A stretch of DNA of 64,000 nucleotides from Chitinophaga rhizosphaerae (lineage in GTDB: Bacteria > Bacteroidota > Bacteroidia > Chitinophagales > Chitinophagaceae): contig NZ_RXLO01000001.1 of assembly GCF_003958645.1 (NCBI RefSeq), positions 124,001 through 188,000 of the forward strand. Reading direction: 5' to 3'. The notes under the pieces are model-generated. The model had not been told where the DNA came from. It did not search any database and saw only the letters and a list, made by a program, of their open reading frames with translations. The translations under genes and the position numbers were made by a program. Position 1 is the stretch's first letter, and each line of letters opens with the position of its first letter. Of this stretch, positions 45,601-53,207 are shown piece after piece.

Positions 45601-46039
45601 CGTGTCCACCTACCGCAACCGGCAGGATGCGCCCGTAGCCGGTGCGCCCGCCGGAAAGGCAGACCAGACGGTGACGCTGAAAGTGATCCAGAACGAGATG
45701 AAATACGATCAGGCGTCGTTTACGGTGAAAGCCGGAACGGTGGTGGACGTAGTGCTGGAGAACCCGGATTTTATGCAGCATAATCTCGTGATCGTTACCC
45801 CGGGATCGTTGCAGACGGTGGGCCAGGCGGCCAACAAACTGGCGGCAGATCCGCATGGCGCGGAAATGAATTATGTGCCCGAGATGCCGGAAGTACTGTT
45901 TTCCACGCGGCTCGTCAACCCGCAGGAAACGGTAGTGCTCCGCTTCAAGGTGCCCGGCGAACCGGGCGATTATCCGTTCGTATGCACATTCCCCGGCCAT
46001 TGGTCGATCATGAACGGTATCATGAAAGTAGTACGTTAA
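42605..46039 (+). CDS. ThuA / PVC-type dehydrogenase-like / HEAT / jelly-roll / cupredoxin lipoprotein
   Basis: A 1144-residue extracytoplasmic redox protein. Lipobox FLTAC gives Cys at 20. Domain order: ThuA-like (about 28-228, GHPSTHHHSERYMPVLASAL and GKGFVPVHCASYCF); a TIGR02604-like propeller (266-660, PPGFELQLFASEPDIINP, DTDGDGRADKF); HEAT-like repeats (667-845); a jelly roll as in sialate O-acetylesterases (855-985, SIDGVVWFRTVVDVP, IPAGVLKPGRNVI, GGGGGIYG); and a cupredoxin (about 1018-1144). The copper ligands appear as His-1059, Cys-1127, His-1132, Met-1136; the C-x4-H-x3-M spacing equals azurin. No heme motif. It heads an operon with an epimerase and a Gfo/Idh/MocA enzyme. Confidence 0.9.
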   Translation: MKLRFHVFSLILTALFLTACSKAPQGPLQVLFLGHPSTHHHSERYMPVLASALATEGIQFTYADNPDVLNEETLRNFDVLMLYANHDSITPAQEAALLGFVRGGKGFVPVHCASYCFRNSEEFVKMVGGQFKSHDTATFNVTTLDTTHPVMKGLQPFTTWDETYVHDHLSDDRTVLQERPENGRNEPWTWVKEYGSGRVFYTAYGHDERTWSAPGFLQLLKNGILWAAGDNARENWEAYRATMPTLQYRDEANIPNYEKRDPAPRFQLPLSPDSSAKLIQVPPGFELQLFASEPDIINPIAMAWDEKGRLWVIETVDYPNTVRDSEGKGDDRIKICEDTDGDGRADKFTVFADKLNIPTSLVFANGGIIVSQAPHFLFLQDTDGDDKADVRKILISGWGTFDTHAGPSNLQYGMDNHIWGTVGYSGFKGNAGGQYREFSQGVYRFEPNMSSFEFVTPTSNNTWGFGFNAANDIFASTANNTHSVFVGIPNAALNGVEGANIAGSMKIDGHYAMHPVTAHVRQVDVFGGFTAASGHSFYTASQYPAAYQSVAFVCEPTGHLVHVARIEKDGAGFKEKDGWNLFAAADEWVSPVEAKTGPDGVVWVLDWYNFIVQHNPTPTAERGGYAAVNGKGNAYENPLRDKSHGRIWRVVHKNVQPSTKIQLGNTASNLDALGHDNLFWRMTAQRLIVEKKDPAALPKLAALAAGKAPAALHALWAIDGLNAAGQHRATVEKALRHEDASVRKAAIQIMARHRWTDKQVLASGALHDRDANTRLAAFVALAGIPASDTLGRALYGISKEPAVRGDEWLAKGLYAAAAHHRKGFIAAFMAEHPGFGEKTAETVSRSVADIDDTKWKTMRLPQYIENAGLSIDGVVWFRTVVDVPAAAAGNAATLSLGPIDDSDETFVNGKPVGKTEKKWAEPRKYRIPAGVLKPGRNVITVKMTDTGGGGGIYGKPDGMYLEAGGKKMPLAGEWKYDVEKVFNGEGIKLFADRGLAETFVSTYRNRQDAPVAGAPAGKADQTVTLKVIQNEMKYDQASFTVKAGTVVDVVLENPDFMQHNLVIVTPGSLQTVGQAANKLAADPHGAEMNYVPEMPEVLFSTRLVNPQETVVLRFKVPGEPGDYPFVCTFPGHWSIMNGIMKVVR

Positions 46040-46135
46040 TCCACATTTTGATATTCCACGTTTACAGGTTCCCGGAAGGGCGGGAGCGGCAATGAGACCG
46101 CTCCTGCATCCGCCGGGCGCACCCGGACAAAACAG

Positions 46136-46999
46136 ATGATCATGCAAAACATTACACTGGGCGCAAGCACCTGGCTCTGGACGTCTCCGTTCAACACCCG
46201 ATCCATACCGCTTTTGTTCAAGATTCGTGACATGGGTTTCGGAGCGGTGGAAATTCCGGTGGAATACCCGGAACAGATAGATGCGCAGGCCGTGCGCCGC
46301 GCACTGGAAGAAACCGGCCTTGCAGCCATTGTTTGCGGTGCCTTTGGCCCGTCGAGAGACCTCACGCATGCAGATGCCTCCGTTCGCGCAGCCAGCATCG
46401 CCTATATGCGGCAATGCCTGGAACTTTGCATGGAATGGGACGCACCGGTTTTTGCCGGCCCGATGTATTCCGCCGTTGGGAAAGCCCGCCAGTTGCCGGA
46501 AGCGCAGCGAAAAGCGGAGTGGGGCCTTGCGGTGAAAGGCCTGCGGGAGGTGTGCAATATCGCGGGGCAGGAAGGTGTCCGCCTCGCCATCGAACCGCTG
46601 AACCGTTTCGAGTCCGACCTCGTAAACACCGCCGCAGACGCGCGCCGTATGGTGGAAGAACTGCAACATCCGTCGGCGGGCGTGGGATTGGATAGCTTTC
46701 ATATGTCGATCGAAGAAGCAGACCCGGGCGAAGCCGTTCGTACGGCGGGAACCTGGCTCACGCACGTCCAGGTATCGGAAAACCACCGCGGCATTCCCGG
46801 AACGGGACAAACGCCCTGGCATTCGCTCCGCGATGCGTTGCAGGAGATCGGTTACCACGGCGTGGTTTCCATCGAAAGCTTTACGCCCGATGTGCAGGAA
46901 CTGGCCGGTGCCGTTTGTATCTGGAAACAACGCGCGCCCGACCAGGATACCTTCGCCGGGGAAGGCATCCGCTTTTTACAACAACTTTTCAAACACTGA
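46136..46999 (+). CDS. Sugar phosphate isomerase/epimerase-type TIM barrel
   Basis: A 287-residue protein of the xylose-isomerase-like TIM-barrel group (psicose/tagatose epimerase-related). The metal-site residues expected of the fold are visible: Glu in AIEPLNRFE (about 153-161), Asp in GLDSFHMS, His in HVQVSENHRGIPGTG, and Glu in VSIESF near 245. An ATG two codons downstream (46142) is an alternative start. The next gene follows after three bases. In such operons the enzyme usually interconverts ketoses or keto-sugars produced by oxidoreductases, and here it is between a sugar-oxidising lipoprotein and a Gfo/Idh/MocA enzyme. Confidence 0.87.
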   Translation: MIMQNITLGASTWLWTSPFNTRSIPLLFKIRDMGFGAVEIPVEYPEQIDAQAVRRALEETGLAAIVCGAFGPSRDLTHADASVRAASIAYMRQCLELCMEWDAPVFAGPMYSAVGKARQLPEAQRKAEWGLAVKGLREVCNIAGQEGVRLAIEPLNRFESDLVNTAADARRMVEELQHPSAGVGLDSFHMSIEEADPGEAVRTAGTWLTHVQVSENHRGIPGTGQTPWHSLRDALQEIGYHGVVSIESFTPDVQELAGAVCIWKQRAPDQDTFAGEGIRFLQQLFKH

Positions 47000-47002
47000 G
47001 CC

Positions 47003-48133
47003 ATGTATAACCGACCTATCAACGTAGCCATCGCCGGACTGGGGTTCGGCGCCGAGTTCATTCCCATCTATCTGAAACATCCGGACGCGAAACTGGCGGC
47101 CATATGCCAGCGCACCCGCGCCAAGCTGGACGAGATCGGTGACGCCTTTCATATCGAAAACCGGTATACCGATTTCGACGAAATGCTGCTCGACCCGAAT
47201 CTCGACGCGGTCCACATCAATACGCCCATCCCCGACCATGGCCAGCAGTCCATCAAAGCCCTCCGCGCCGGCAAGCACGTTGCCTGCACGGTGCCGATGG
47301 CCACCTCGGTGGAAGAGTGCGAAGAGATCGTGGCGCTGAGCCGTGAAAAGAACCTGACTTATATGATGATGGAAACCGTCGTGTATGCGCGGGAGTTCCT
47401 ATTCATGAAGGCGTTATACGATAAGGGCGAACTGGGGAAAGTACAGTTCCTGAAAGCCAGCCACCAGCAGGATATGGACGGATGGCCGGGCTACTGGCCG
47501 GGCCTGCCGCCGATGTATTATGCCACCCATTGCGTAGGGCCGGTGTTGGGATTGATGCGCAGCGAAGCGGAATATGTGTCCTGCTTCGGCTCCGGTACCA
47601 TCCGGGAGGAGATGCATGGTTTTTACGGATCGCCGTATGCGGTGGAGACGACCCATATCAAATTCCGGGACAGCGATGTCGGCGCGCATATTTACCGTTC
47701 GCTGTTCGATGTGGCGCGCCAGTACCGCGAGAGCTTCGAAGTATACGGGTCGAAAAAGTCGGTGGAATGGCCGCTGATCGAAGGGGAGCCCCTGGTAGTG
47801 CATACCGCCAAACGCCCCGAGCCGGAAATCCCGGAGGAAACGGAGTGCCCTGATTTCGCCCACCTGCTGCCCGCGGAGATACAAGCATTTACACGACAAG
47901 GCGTTTATGATGCGGACGATCACCAGCACCTGTCGTTTATACAGGGTGGTGGCCACGGCGGTTCGCATCCGCACCTGGTGCACGCGTTCCTGCATGCCCT
48001 CAAAACCGGGGCGCAGCCTTATCCCAACGCGGTGCAATCGGCCAATATCACTTGTGTGGGCATCCTGGCGCATGAGTCCGCCAAACAGGGCGGTGCACTG
48101 ATCCAACTACCTGCATTTACCTTATCAAAATAG
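47003..48133 (+). CDS. Gfo/Idh/MocA family NAD(P)-dependent oxidoreductase
   Basis: A 376-residue cytoplasmic sugar oxidoreductase. The N-terminal Rossmann motif is GLGFGAEFIP (about 12-21), followed by the family catalytic region HVACTVPMATSVEECEEI (the EKP-type loop here reads VPMAT, so the usual Glu-Lys-Pro is not present). The Gfo/Idh/MocA C-terminal domain follows. It closes the operon after the epimerase and is followed by a terminator. The altered EKP-type loop is worth checking because it normally supplies the catalytic Lys. Confidence 0.88.
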   Translation: MYNRPINVAIAGLGFGAEFIPIYLKHPDAKLAAICQRTRAKLDEIGDAFHIENRYTDFDEMLLDPNLDAVHINTPIPDHGQQSIKALRAGKHVACTVPMATSVEECEEIVALSREKNLTYMMMETVVYAREFLFMKALYDKGELGKVQFLKASHQQDMDGWPGYWPGLPPMYYATHCVGPVLGLMRSEAEYVSCFGSGTIREEMHGFYGSPYAVETTHIKFRDSDVGAHIYRSLFDVARQYRESFEVYGSKKSVEWPLIEGEPLVVHTAKRPEPEIPEETECPDFAHLLPAEIQAFTRQGVYDADDHQHLSFIQGGGHGGSHPHLVHAFLHALKTGAQPYPNAVQSANITCVGILAHESAKQGGALIQLPAFTLSK

Positions 48134-48159
48134 TTCATTAACGTTGAATTGGTAAAGGG

Positions 48160-48192
48160 ACCGGTCGGGCGAAAGCTCGCCGGTTTTCTTTT
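48160..48192 (+). terminator. Terminator of the sugar-oxidation operon
   Basis: ACCGG-T-CGGGC and GCTCGCCGGT form a long hairpin with a GAAA tetraloop and one bulged T, followed by TTTCTTTT. Confidence 0.8.
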
Positions 48193-48547
48193 GTAGCAGC
48201 CTGTCAGATTTCAAGGTGACTTGTGTTCAATATTTTTCAGTACCGATTACCAGATCATCGGCGGTGCCAGCCGCGGTGAATCGCAGGTATGGCGGACCAC
48301 GCGTTATGGTGGCGGTTTTTATAGCCAGCTTTCAAACTTGTACAAATGAGCAATGGGGCAGGGGTGTGCCCCGTTTCAAGTTGCTGGGTTTCCGCTTAAA
48401 TCAGCAATCACTTACCACGCCGCTCTGCCCGGTCGTTGCCGGCTTTCAGGCGGCTACTTCCGCCAGCTCGGCTTCCGGGCGCTGGCCGGTGATTTTTTAA
48501 TAATCCCTGGTGGTGCGGAATTCCCTACATTCGCGGAAACAACCTGT
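48193..48547. other. Gap with possible decayed coding fragment
   Basis: About 355 bases without an intact gene. An open stretch around 48235-48348 has the flanking genes' codon style and reads DYQIIGGASRGESQ then VWRTTRYGGGFYSQL before a TGA, but has no start codon. The later part has a long frame without coding character. A weak -7 match TACATTCG at 48526-48533 may serve the next gene. Confidence 0.35.
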
Positions 48548-49006
48548 ATGAAGCTGCTCGTTATCACTGCGTTAATGGCCCTGTCTGCCATTTCCCTCCA
48601 CGCGCAAACGGCCAACCCCGGCTACAATAAGCCCCTGGCCGATTCCCTCGGCGCCGATGCCTACGGCATGAAATATTATGTTCTGGTAATATTGAAGACC
48701 GGCCCCCGGCCCGCCGATAACAAAGACACGGTAGCGGCCCTTTTCCGCGGGCATATGGAAAATATCGGCCGCCTGGCCAAAAGCGGGAAACTGGCCGTGG
48801 CCGGGCCGCTCGCGAAAAACGACCGCAATTGGCGGGGAATCTTCATCCTCAATGTTCCTACAGTTGAGGAAGCGGAGGCGCTCCTACAAACCGATCCAGC
48901 CGTGGCGGGAGGGCTCCTGGCGGCGGATTGCCTCCGCTGGTACGGTTCGGCGGCATTACCGATGTACCTGCCGTATCACGATAAAATCCAGGAAAAAAAC
49001 TTCTAA
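48548..49006 (+). CDS. Secreted YCII-related domain protein
   Basis: A 152-residue protein; the ATG at 48548 gives a signal peptide (MKLLVITALMALSAISLHAQ). The YCII-like dimeric alpha/beta barrel is visible at about 40-130: MKYYVLVILKTGPRPADNKD, then RGHMENIGRLAKSGKLAVAGPLAK, a GIFILNVPTVEEAEALLQTDPAV loop. YCII proteins are mostly of unknown function; a secreted form is less usual. The stop overlaps the convergent regulator stop (the CTAA at 49003-49006 serves both), so no terminator separates them. Confidence 0.75.
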   Translation: MKLLVITALMALSAISLHAQTANPGYNKPLADSLGADAYGMKYYVLVILKTGPRPADNKDTVAALFRGHMENIGRLAKSGKLAVAGPLAKNDRNWRGIFILNVPTVEEAEALLQTDPAVAGGLLAADCLRWYGSAALPMYLPYHDKIQEKNF

Positions 49007-49770
49007 ACGCCGGAAGGCAGGCGCCCTTCCAGCCAATTCTTGAAATCGTTCACCCGCTCGCGGCTGATGATCACGTCTTCGGCCGCAGCCGGCTCCAGTT
49101 GCAGAATGAAGCGGCTATTGTAGTAGGTCATGATCTTTTTGATCCCGTCGATCTGCACGATGTATTGCCGGTTGATCCGGAAAAACTGGTGCCGGTCGAG
49201 AAGTTTCTCCATCTGGTCGAGCGAATAATCGAGCGGGAGGCGCTGGCCTTCGAACGTAACGGCCCAGGTTACGCCCTTGGTAAACTGCAACCAGGCGATA
49301 TCTTTCGCCTTCACATAAATCAGCTGGTTATTGAGCCGGCCGATGAACCGGGCATGATCGCGGCGGAGGAATTCTTCGGCAATGCCTGCAATGTCTAACC
49401 GGTAAGGCTGCGCGGGCCTGAACTGCTCGAATTTGTCCAGCGCCTGCTGCAATTCCTTCTGGTCGATCGGCTTCATGAGGTAATCGATACTGTTCACCTT
49501 GAACGCCTGGAGCGCAAAGCCGTCGTACGCGGTGGTGAAGATGATGGGCGTCACTACCTGGGCCTGGTTGAACATTTCGAAACAGTTGCCGTCAGACAGC
49601 TGTATGTCCATGAACATCAGATCCGCGGGGTGTTCTTCCTTCATCCACTGGAGGCCTTCGGCCACGGAGGCGATCACGCCCACGATCTCTATATCGGCGC
49701 GGCATTGGCGCAACAGTTGCGTGAGCCTTTCCGCATTATGGATCTCGTCTTCGAATATGGTTACTTTCAT
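49003..49770 (-). CDS. LytTR response regulator
   Basis: A 255-residue regulator with a CheY-like receiver (phospho-acceptor Asp-55 in LMFMDIQ, then IIFTTAYDGFALQAFKVNSIDYLMKPID) and a C-terminal LytTR DNA-binding domain (about 150-250, LIYVKAKDIAWLQFTKG, FFRINRQYIVQIDGIKKI). It overlaps the kinase stop by 4 bases (ATGA), so the pair is translationally coupled. LytTR domains bind DNA through beta strands. Target genes not visible in the gap. Confidence 0.95.
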   Translation of the reverse strand: MKVTIFEDEIHNAERLTQLLRQCRADIEIVGVIASVAEGLQWMKEEHPADLMFMDIQLSDGNCFEMFNQAQVVTPIIFTTAYDGFALQAFKVNSIDYLMKPIDQKELQQALDKFEQFRPAQPYRLDIAGIAEEFLRRDHARFIGRLNNQLIYVKAKDIAWLQFTKGVTWAVTFEGQRLPLDYSLDQMEKLLDRHQFFRINRQYIVQIDGIKKIMTYYNSRFILQLEPAAAEDVIISRERVNDFKNWLEGRLPSGV

Positions 49771-50828
49771 GAGAGAATGACCGGTATTTTGACGGTGAAC
49801 GTATCCGGTGAAGGGATCACTTCGATCCCTTTTCCAATGGCCAGTTCGTATCGTTTATGAATATTTTCCAGCCCGATGCCGGAGGGCGTTTCGGGATGCA
49901 ACCTCGCCCGCAGCTGGTTGGTGATCACCAGCGAATCGCCCTTGCTTTTCACTTCGATCAGCAACGGATCGTTCGCGGAAAAACGGTTGTGCTTGATGGC
50001 GTTCTCCACGAGCAATTGCAGCGTAGCCGGCGGGATGAGGCCTTTCAGTTTCACGGAATCGTCTATTTCCGCATGAAACCGGATGCTGTTCTGGTGGCGG
50101 ATTCGGATGAGGAAAAGATAGGACTCCAGGAAATCCAGTTCGGTGCGGATGGGCACGAGGTTCTCGAATTTTTTGTCGAGGATGTAACGGTAGGTTTTTG
50201 CCAGCTGGGTGATGTAATCGGCCGCCAAATCAGGACTTTTATATACCAGGTTCGTCAGTACGCTGAGCGAATTGAAAAAGAAATGCGGATCGATCTGGTT
50301 GCGAAGTGCATCGTATTTCGCCTGGATGTTCTCGCGCATGAGGCGCTCGGTCTGCAACTGGTTTTCTTTCCAGGCTTTGTAATAATACATGATCCCGTTA
50401 ACGGTGAGCAGGAGCAGGTAAAAGATCCAGGTGCCGAAAATGAGGTCCCAGCTGAAATGGCTGACGCTTTCCCAGGCTTCATAGCGGTGGAAGAAAACGA
50501 TGTCGAACACGGCATACGTCAACCCGAAAATATACGACGCCACCACGCCGTATGTGAGCAGGTATCCGGCGAGGAGGAAAAACTTCTTCTGGGTGAACCG
50601 CGGTGCGGCCCATTTCGCCACCATGATAGCGCCTTCCCATGCCAGCAGCCCATATAACACGTATACGATGCTGAACATGTGGCCGCGGAGGTTGAAAACG
50701 CTGAGGTCGGCGATGAAGGATTGGTCGAAAGATTTGAAGATGGTGGAGATGAGGTACAGGATCACGACCCGTACGAACAGGCGGGTGTATCTGCTGGAAA
50801 AATATTTGTCGAACGAATTTACTTCCAT
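49767..50828 (-). CDS. LytS-type sensor histidine kinase
   Basis: A 353-residue membrane kinase. Four to five hydrophobic segments fill residues 15-165. The His_kinase region is typical (ALRNQIDPHFFFNSLSVLTNLVYKSPDLAADYI at about 190-222) with the phospho-acceptor His in QIDPHFFFN, followed by a HATPase-like ATP-binding region (TLQLLVENAIKHNRF, with GIGLENIHKRYEL). Partner is the overlapping LytTR regulator. It begins 14 bases after the epimerase gene and may be transcribed with the lipid-type enzymes upstream. Confidence 0.92.
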   Translation of the reverse strand: MEVNSFDKYFSSRYTRLFVRVVILYLISTIFKSFDQSFIADLSVFNLRGHMFSIVYVLYGLLAWEGAIMVAKWAAPRFTQKKFFLLAGYLLTYGVVASYIFGLTYAVFDIVFFHRYEAWESVSHFSWDLIFGTWIFYLLLLTVNGIMYYYKAWKENQLQTERLMRENIQAKYDALRNQIDPHFFFNSLSVLTNLVYKSPDLAADYITQLAKTYRYILDKKFENLVPIRTELDFLESYLFLIRIRHQNSIRFHAEIDDSVKLKGLIPPATLQLLVENAIKHNRFSANDPLLIEVKSKGDSLVITNQLRARLHPETPSGIGLENIHKRYELAIGKGIEVIPSPDTFTVKIPVILS

Positions 50829-50842
50829 GTGTTGCCGTCAGG

Positions 50843-51829
50843 TTAAAAATAGTCATTTTCCTTCAACCAGGCGCAGGCGTCGGCCACGGCCGTTTCGGTG
50901 GAAAGGTACCGCATGCCGAGGTCGCGTTCAGACTTGCGGCCGGAGTAATAGTTCCCCAGGCAAAGGAGCCTCGCTGTCGTATAATTGAGCTTCGGCCGGC
51001 GGCCGGTGAATTGCCCGGCCAGCGAGCCCGCCAGTCCGCCCGCCTTTAACACCCATGCGGGGATCGTGAACAGCAGCCGCTTCCGGCCGATGGTGCGGCT
51101 CACGATGCGGAAAAACTCACGGTAGCTGTGATTCTCGCCGGCCAGCAGGTAACAATCGCCCGATTTACCTTTCTCGATCGCCAGGGCGATGCCGCGGCAC
51201 ACGTCGCCCACATGCACGAAATTCTTCCCGCCCGGCGGGCACCATACGAAGCGCGACCGCACGCCGTGCAGCAATAATTTGCCGCTGCTGGGGCGTACGT
51301 CGTGCGGGCCGATGATGAACGTCGGGTTCACGACCACGGCGGGCAATCCATGCTTTTCGACCTGTTCCAGCACATATTGCTGCGCGAGGTATTTGCTGTT
51401 GATGTACCCCGAGCCGGCGGAGAACAGCGAGAACCCCGCCAGTTCGTTCCCCGGTTCGTTTTTGGTGCCGTGGCCGAGGGTGTTGGCCGTGCTCACGTAT
51501 ACAAGTTTTTTCACGCCGTGTCGGCGGCAGGCTTCTGCAATGTGTACGGTGCCGGTGAAATTGACGCGTTCGTAATCTTCGAAGGAAATGCCCCATTGGT
51601 CGGTAATACTGGCGGCGTGGACGACGAATTCGCATCCCGCAACGGCCAGCTGAACGGCCTGCGGGTCGCCTACGTCGCCGTGGAACAATTCTGCGGGGAT
51701 GTCGGCCAGGGTGCGCAGGTTGGCGGAGGGGCGTACCAGCAGGCGGATGTCGTGCCCCAGCCGGTACAGCTCGCGGGTGAGGTTGGCGCCCAGGAGCCCG
51801 GTGGCGCCGGTGATGAGGATTTTGCTCAT
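50843..51829 (-). CDS. NAD-dependent epimerase/dehydratase (3-beta-HSD/DFR-like)
   Basis: A 328-residue extended short-chain dehydrogenase. Nucleotide-binding GATGLLGANL at about 8-17 and catalytic-type S-x...Y-x3-K (YVSTANTLGHG, then SGYINSKYLAQQ, Tyr and Lys spaced as YINSK). The remainder resembles the 3-beta-hydroxysteroid/dihydroflavonol reductase group (for example FVHVGDVCRGIALAIEKGKSG). Overlaps the SDR gene upstream by 4 bases, so it lies in the START-SDR operon. Substrate unknown. Confidence 0.87.
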   Translation of the reverse strand: MSKILITGATGLLGANLTRELYRLGHDIRLLVRPSANLRTLADIPAELFHGDVGDPQAVQLAVAGCEFVVHAASITDQWGISFEDYERVNFTGTVHIAEACRRHGVKKLVYVSTANTLGHGTKNEPGNELAGFSLFSAGSGYINSKYLAQQYVLEQVEKHGLPAVVVNPTFIIGPHDVRPSSGKLLLHGVRSRFVWCPPGGKNFVHVGDVCRGIALAIEKGKSGDCYLLAGENHSYREFFRIVSRTIGRKRLLFTIPAWVLKAGGLAGSLAGQFTGRRPKLNYTTARLLCLGNYYSGRKSERDLGMRYLSTETAVADACAWLKENDYF

Positions 51830-52614
51830 ATGCTGAATTGCATTTCTTTTTTTACTTCCCTTGAAATGATCCGCAGGCGCAGGTTGCCGGGCATCAGCTG
51901 CATGAGGAAATGACTGATCCTGTTCGCGACGCCGGGGATGATGACCGGTTGCCCCGCAAGCGTGAGCCTTATCGCCACTTTCGCGATCTCGTGCGTAGGC
52001 AGCAGGCCCAGCCTGGCTTTCAGCCCCTGACCGATGATCCGCCGCGCCGTCCCGGAATTGGTGAGGATCGGGCCGGGGCAGGCCACGCTCACCGAAAGCC
52101 CCGTTCCCGCAAACTCTTCCCGCAGCCCGAGCGAAAAGGAGGTAATAAAGGCTTTCGATGCCGGGTACACCGTTTTGTACGCGATCGGCGTGAAAGCCGC
52201 CATGCTGGAGATGTTCAGGATATAGCTACGTGTGTGTTCCAGCAGGTGCGGGATCATGATCCGCGTGAGCAGCGCCGTTCCCCGCACGTTCAGCTGGATG
52301 ATCCGGTCGATGTTCTCCAACGGCGTTTCCGCCATGGGAGCCGTTCCGCCGACACCGGCGTTGTTGATGAGGAAATCGACCGGGCAGGCATCTACGATGG
52401 CAGGCAGGTGATATTGCAATTGGTCCACATCCGTGAGGTCGAATTCGAAAGCGCGCACGTCTACCGGGTATTCTTCCATGATATGGCGCGCCAGCGAATG
52501 CGCCTGGCCGCCGGGTAGCGCGATGAGCACGAGGTTCATGCCCATCCGCGCGCATTGTATGGCGAAAGCCTTTCCCAATCCGGCGCTGGCGCCGGTAATC
52601 AAAGTGTAGGTCAT
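51826..52614 (-). CDS. Classical short-chain dehydrogenase/reductase
   Basis: A 262-residue NAD(P)-dependent oxidoreductase. Cofactor motif TGASAGLGKAFA (about 7-18), NNAGVGG (about 86-92), and catalytic Ser...YPASK (VYPASKAFITSF) where Tyr and Lys align. Similar to the acyl-chain or steroid type SDRs with ADTSG-free tail. Overlaps both neighbours by 4 bases, typical of a tight operon with a START-domain protein and an epimerase-like enzyme. Substrate unknown; the START neighbour suggests a lipid. Confidence 0.9.
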   Translation of the reverse strand: MTYTLITGASAGLGKAFAIQCARMGMNLVLIALPGGQAHSLARHIMEEYPVDVRAFEFDLTDVDQLQYHLPAIVDACPVDFLINNAGVGGTAPMAETPLENIDRIIQLNVRGTALLTRIMIPHLLEHTRSYILNISSMAAFTPIAYKTVYPASKAFITSFSLGLREEFAGTGLSVSVACPGPILTNSGTARRIIGQGLKARLGLLPTHEIAKVAIRLTLAGQPVIIPGVANRISHFLMQLMPGNLRLRIISREVKKEMQFSI

Positions 52615-53207
52615 TGTTCTGCGAGGTGTTTGAATTGTGTCATGGTTTTGACGAGATTGTTGTGCACGATGGGGTCAGACGCCCAGCGCGGCAGTTTCCG
52701 GTTGCGGTTGGTGGTAATGAAATATTGCACCTGCACGAACCCCGAATTCCGCGGCTCCAGCAGCCATCTCCCGCGCACGCCGGTGAGCCGGGTTCGGCCT
52801 TCTTCAGGCGGGAACGCCGGGTGCTGGGTGCTTTCGAAGCGGACCTCCAGCGCGCTTTCTACATGGAAGGAAAGGCAGCAGTCCTGGTCTTCGAACGGCC
52901 AGGGAATGGCATAGCGGATGTAATTGATCCATTTGCCGGGCTCGGGCGCAGGCAGCACCTTGTACTCCCGGGCGGAAGGGTTCCAGCCGGGGCCGCGCTG
53001 TGGATCGCGCAGGAGACTGATGATCGAAGGCGCGCTCGCCTTCACGAGAAATACGGCCTTCAGCTCGCGAACGGCAGCATCGCCTTCGCCTATCCAGCGC
53101 TCGTACAGGAAAACGTCGCCGGATTGCTTCACCAGCCTGAATTCGGCCGCGTGGAGCGCCGTGGTGGTCAGCAGTTGTATCATGAGGATGAAGCTGGTCA
53201 GTTTCAT
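52611..53207 (-). CDS. Exported START-domain-like lipid-binding protein
   Basis: A 198-residue protein with a signal peptide (to about ALHAAEF). The mature part matches a START/SRPBCC-type fold: VFLYERWIGEGDAAVRELKAVFLV, then LLRDPQRGPGWNPSAREYKVL, WINYIRYAIPWPFEDQDCCLSF and RLTGVRGRWLLEPRN, the order used by START domains to hold a hydrophobic ligand. First gene of a five-gene minus-strand run. Bacterial START proteins of this sort are uncharacterised; ligand unknown. Confidence 0.8.
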   Translation of the reverse strand: MKLTSFILMIQLLTTTALHAAEFRLVKQSGDVFLYERWIGEGDAAVRELKAVFLVKASAPSIISLLRDPQRGPGWNPSAREYKVLPAPEPGKWINYIRYAIPWPFEDQDCCLSFHVESALEVRFESTQHPAFPPEEGRTRLTGVRGRWLLEPRNSGFVQVQYFITTNRNRKLPRWASDPIVHNNLVKTMTQFKHLAEQ

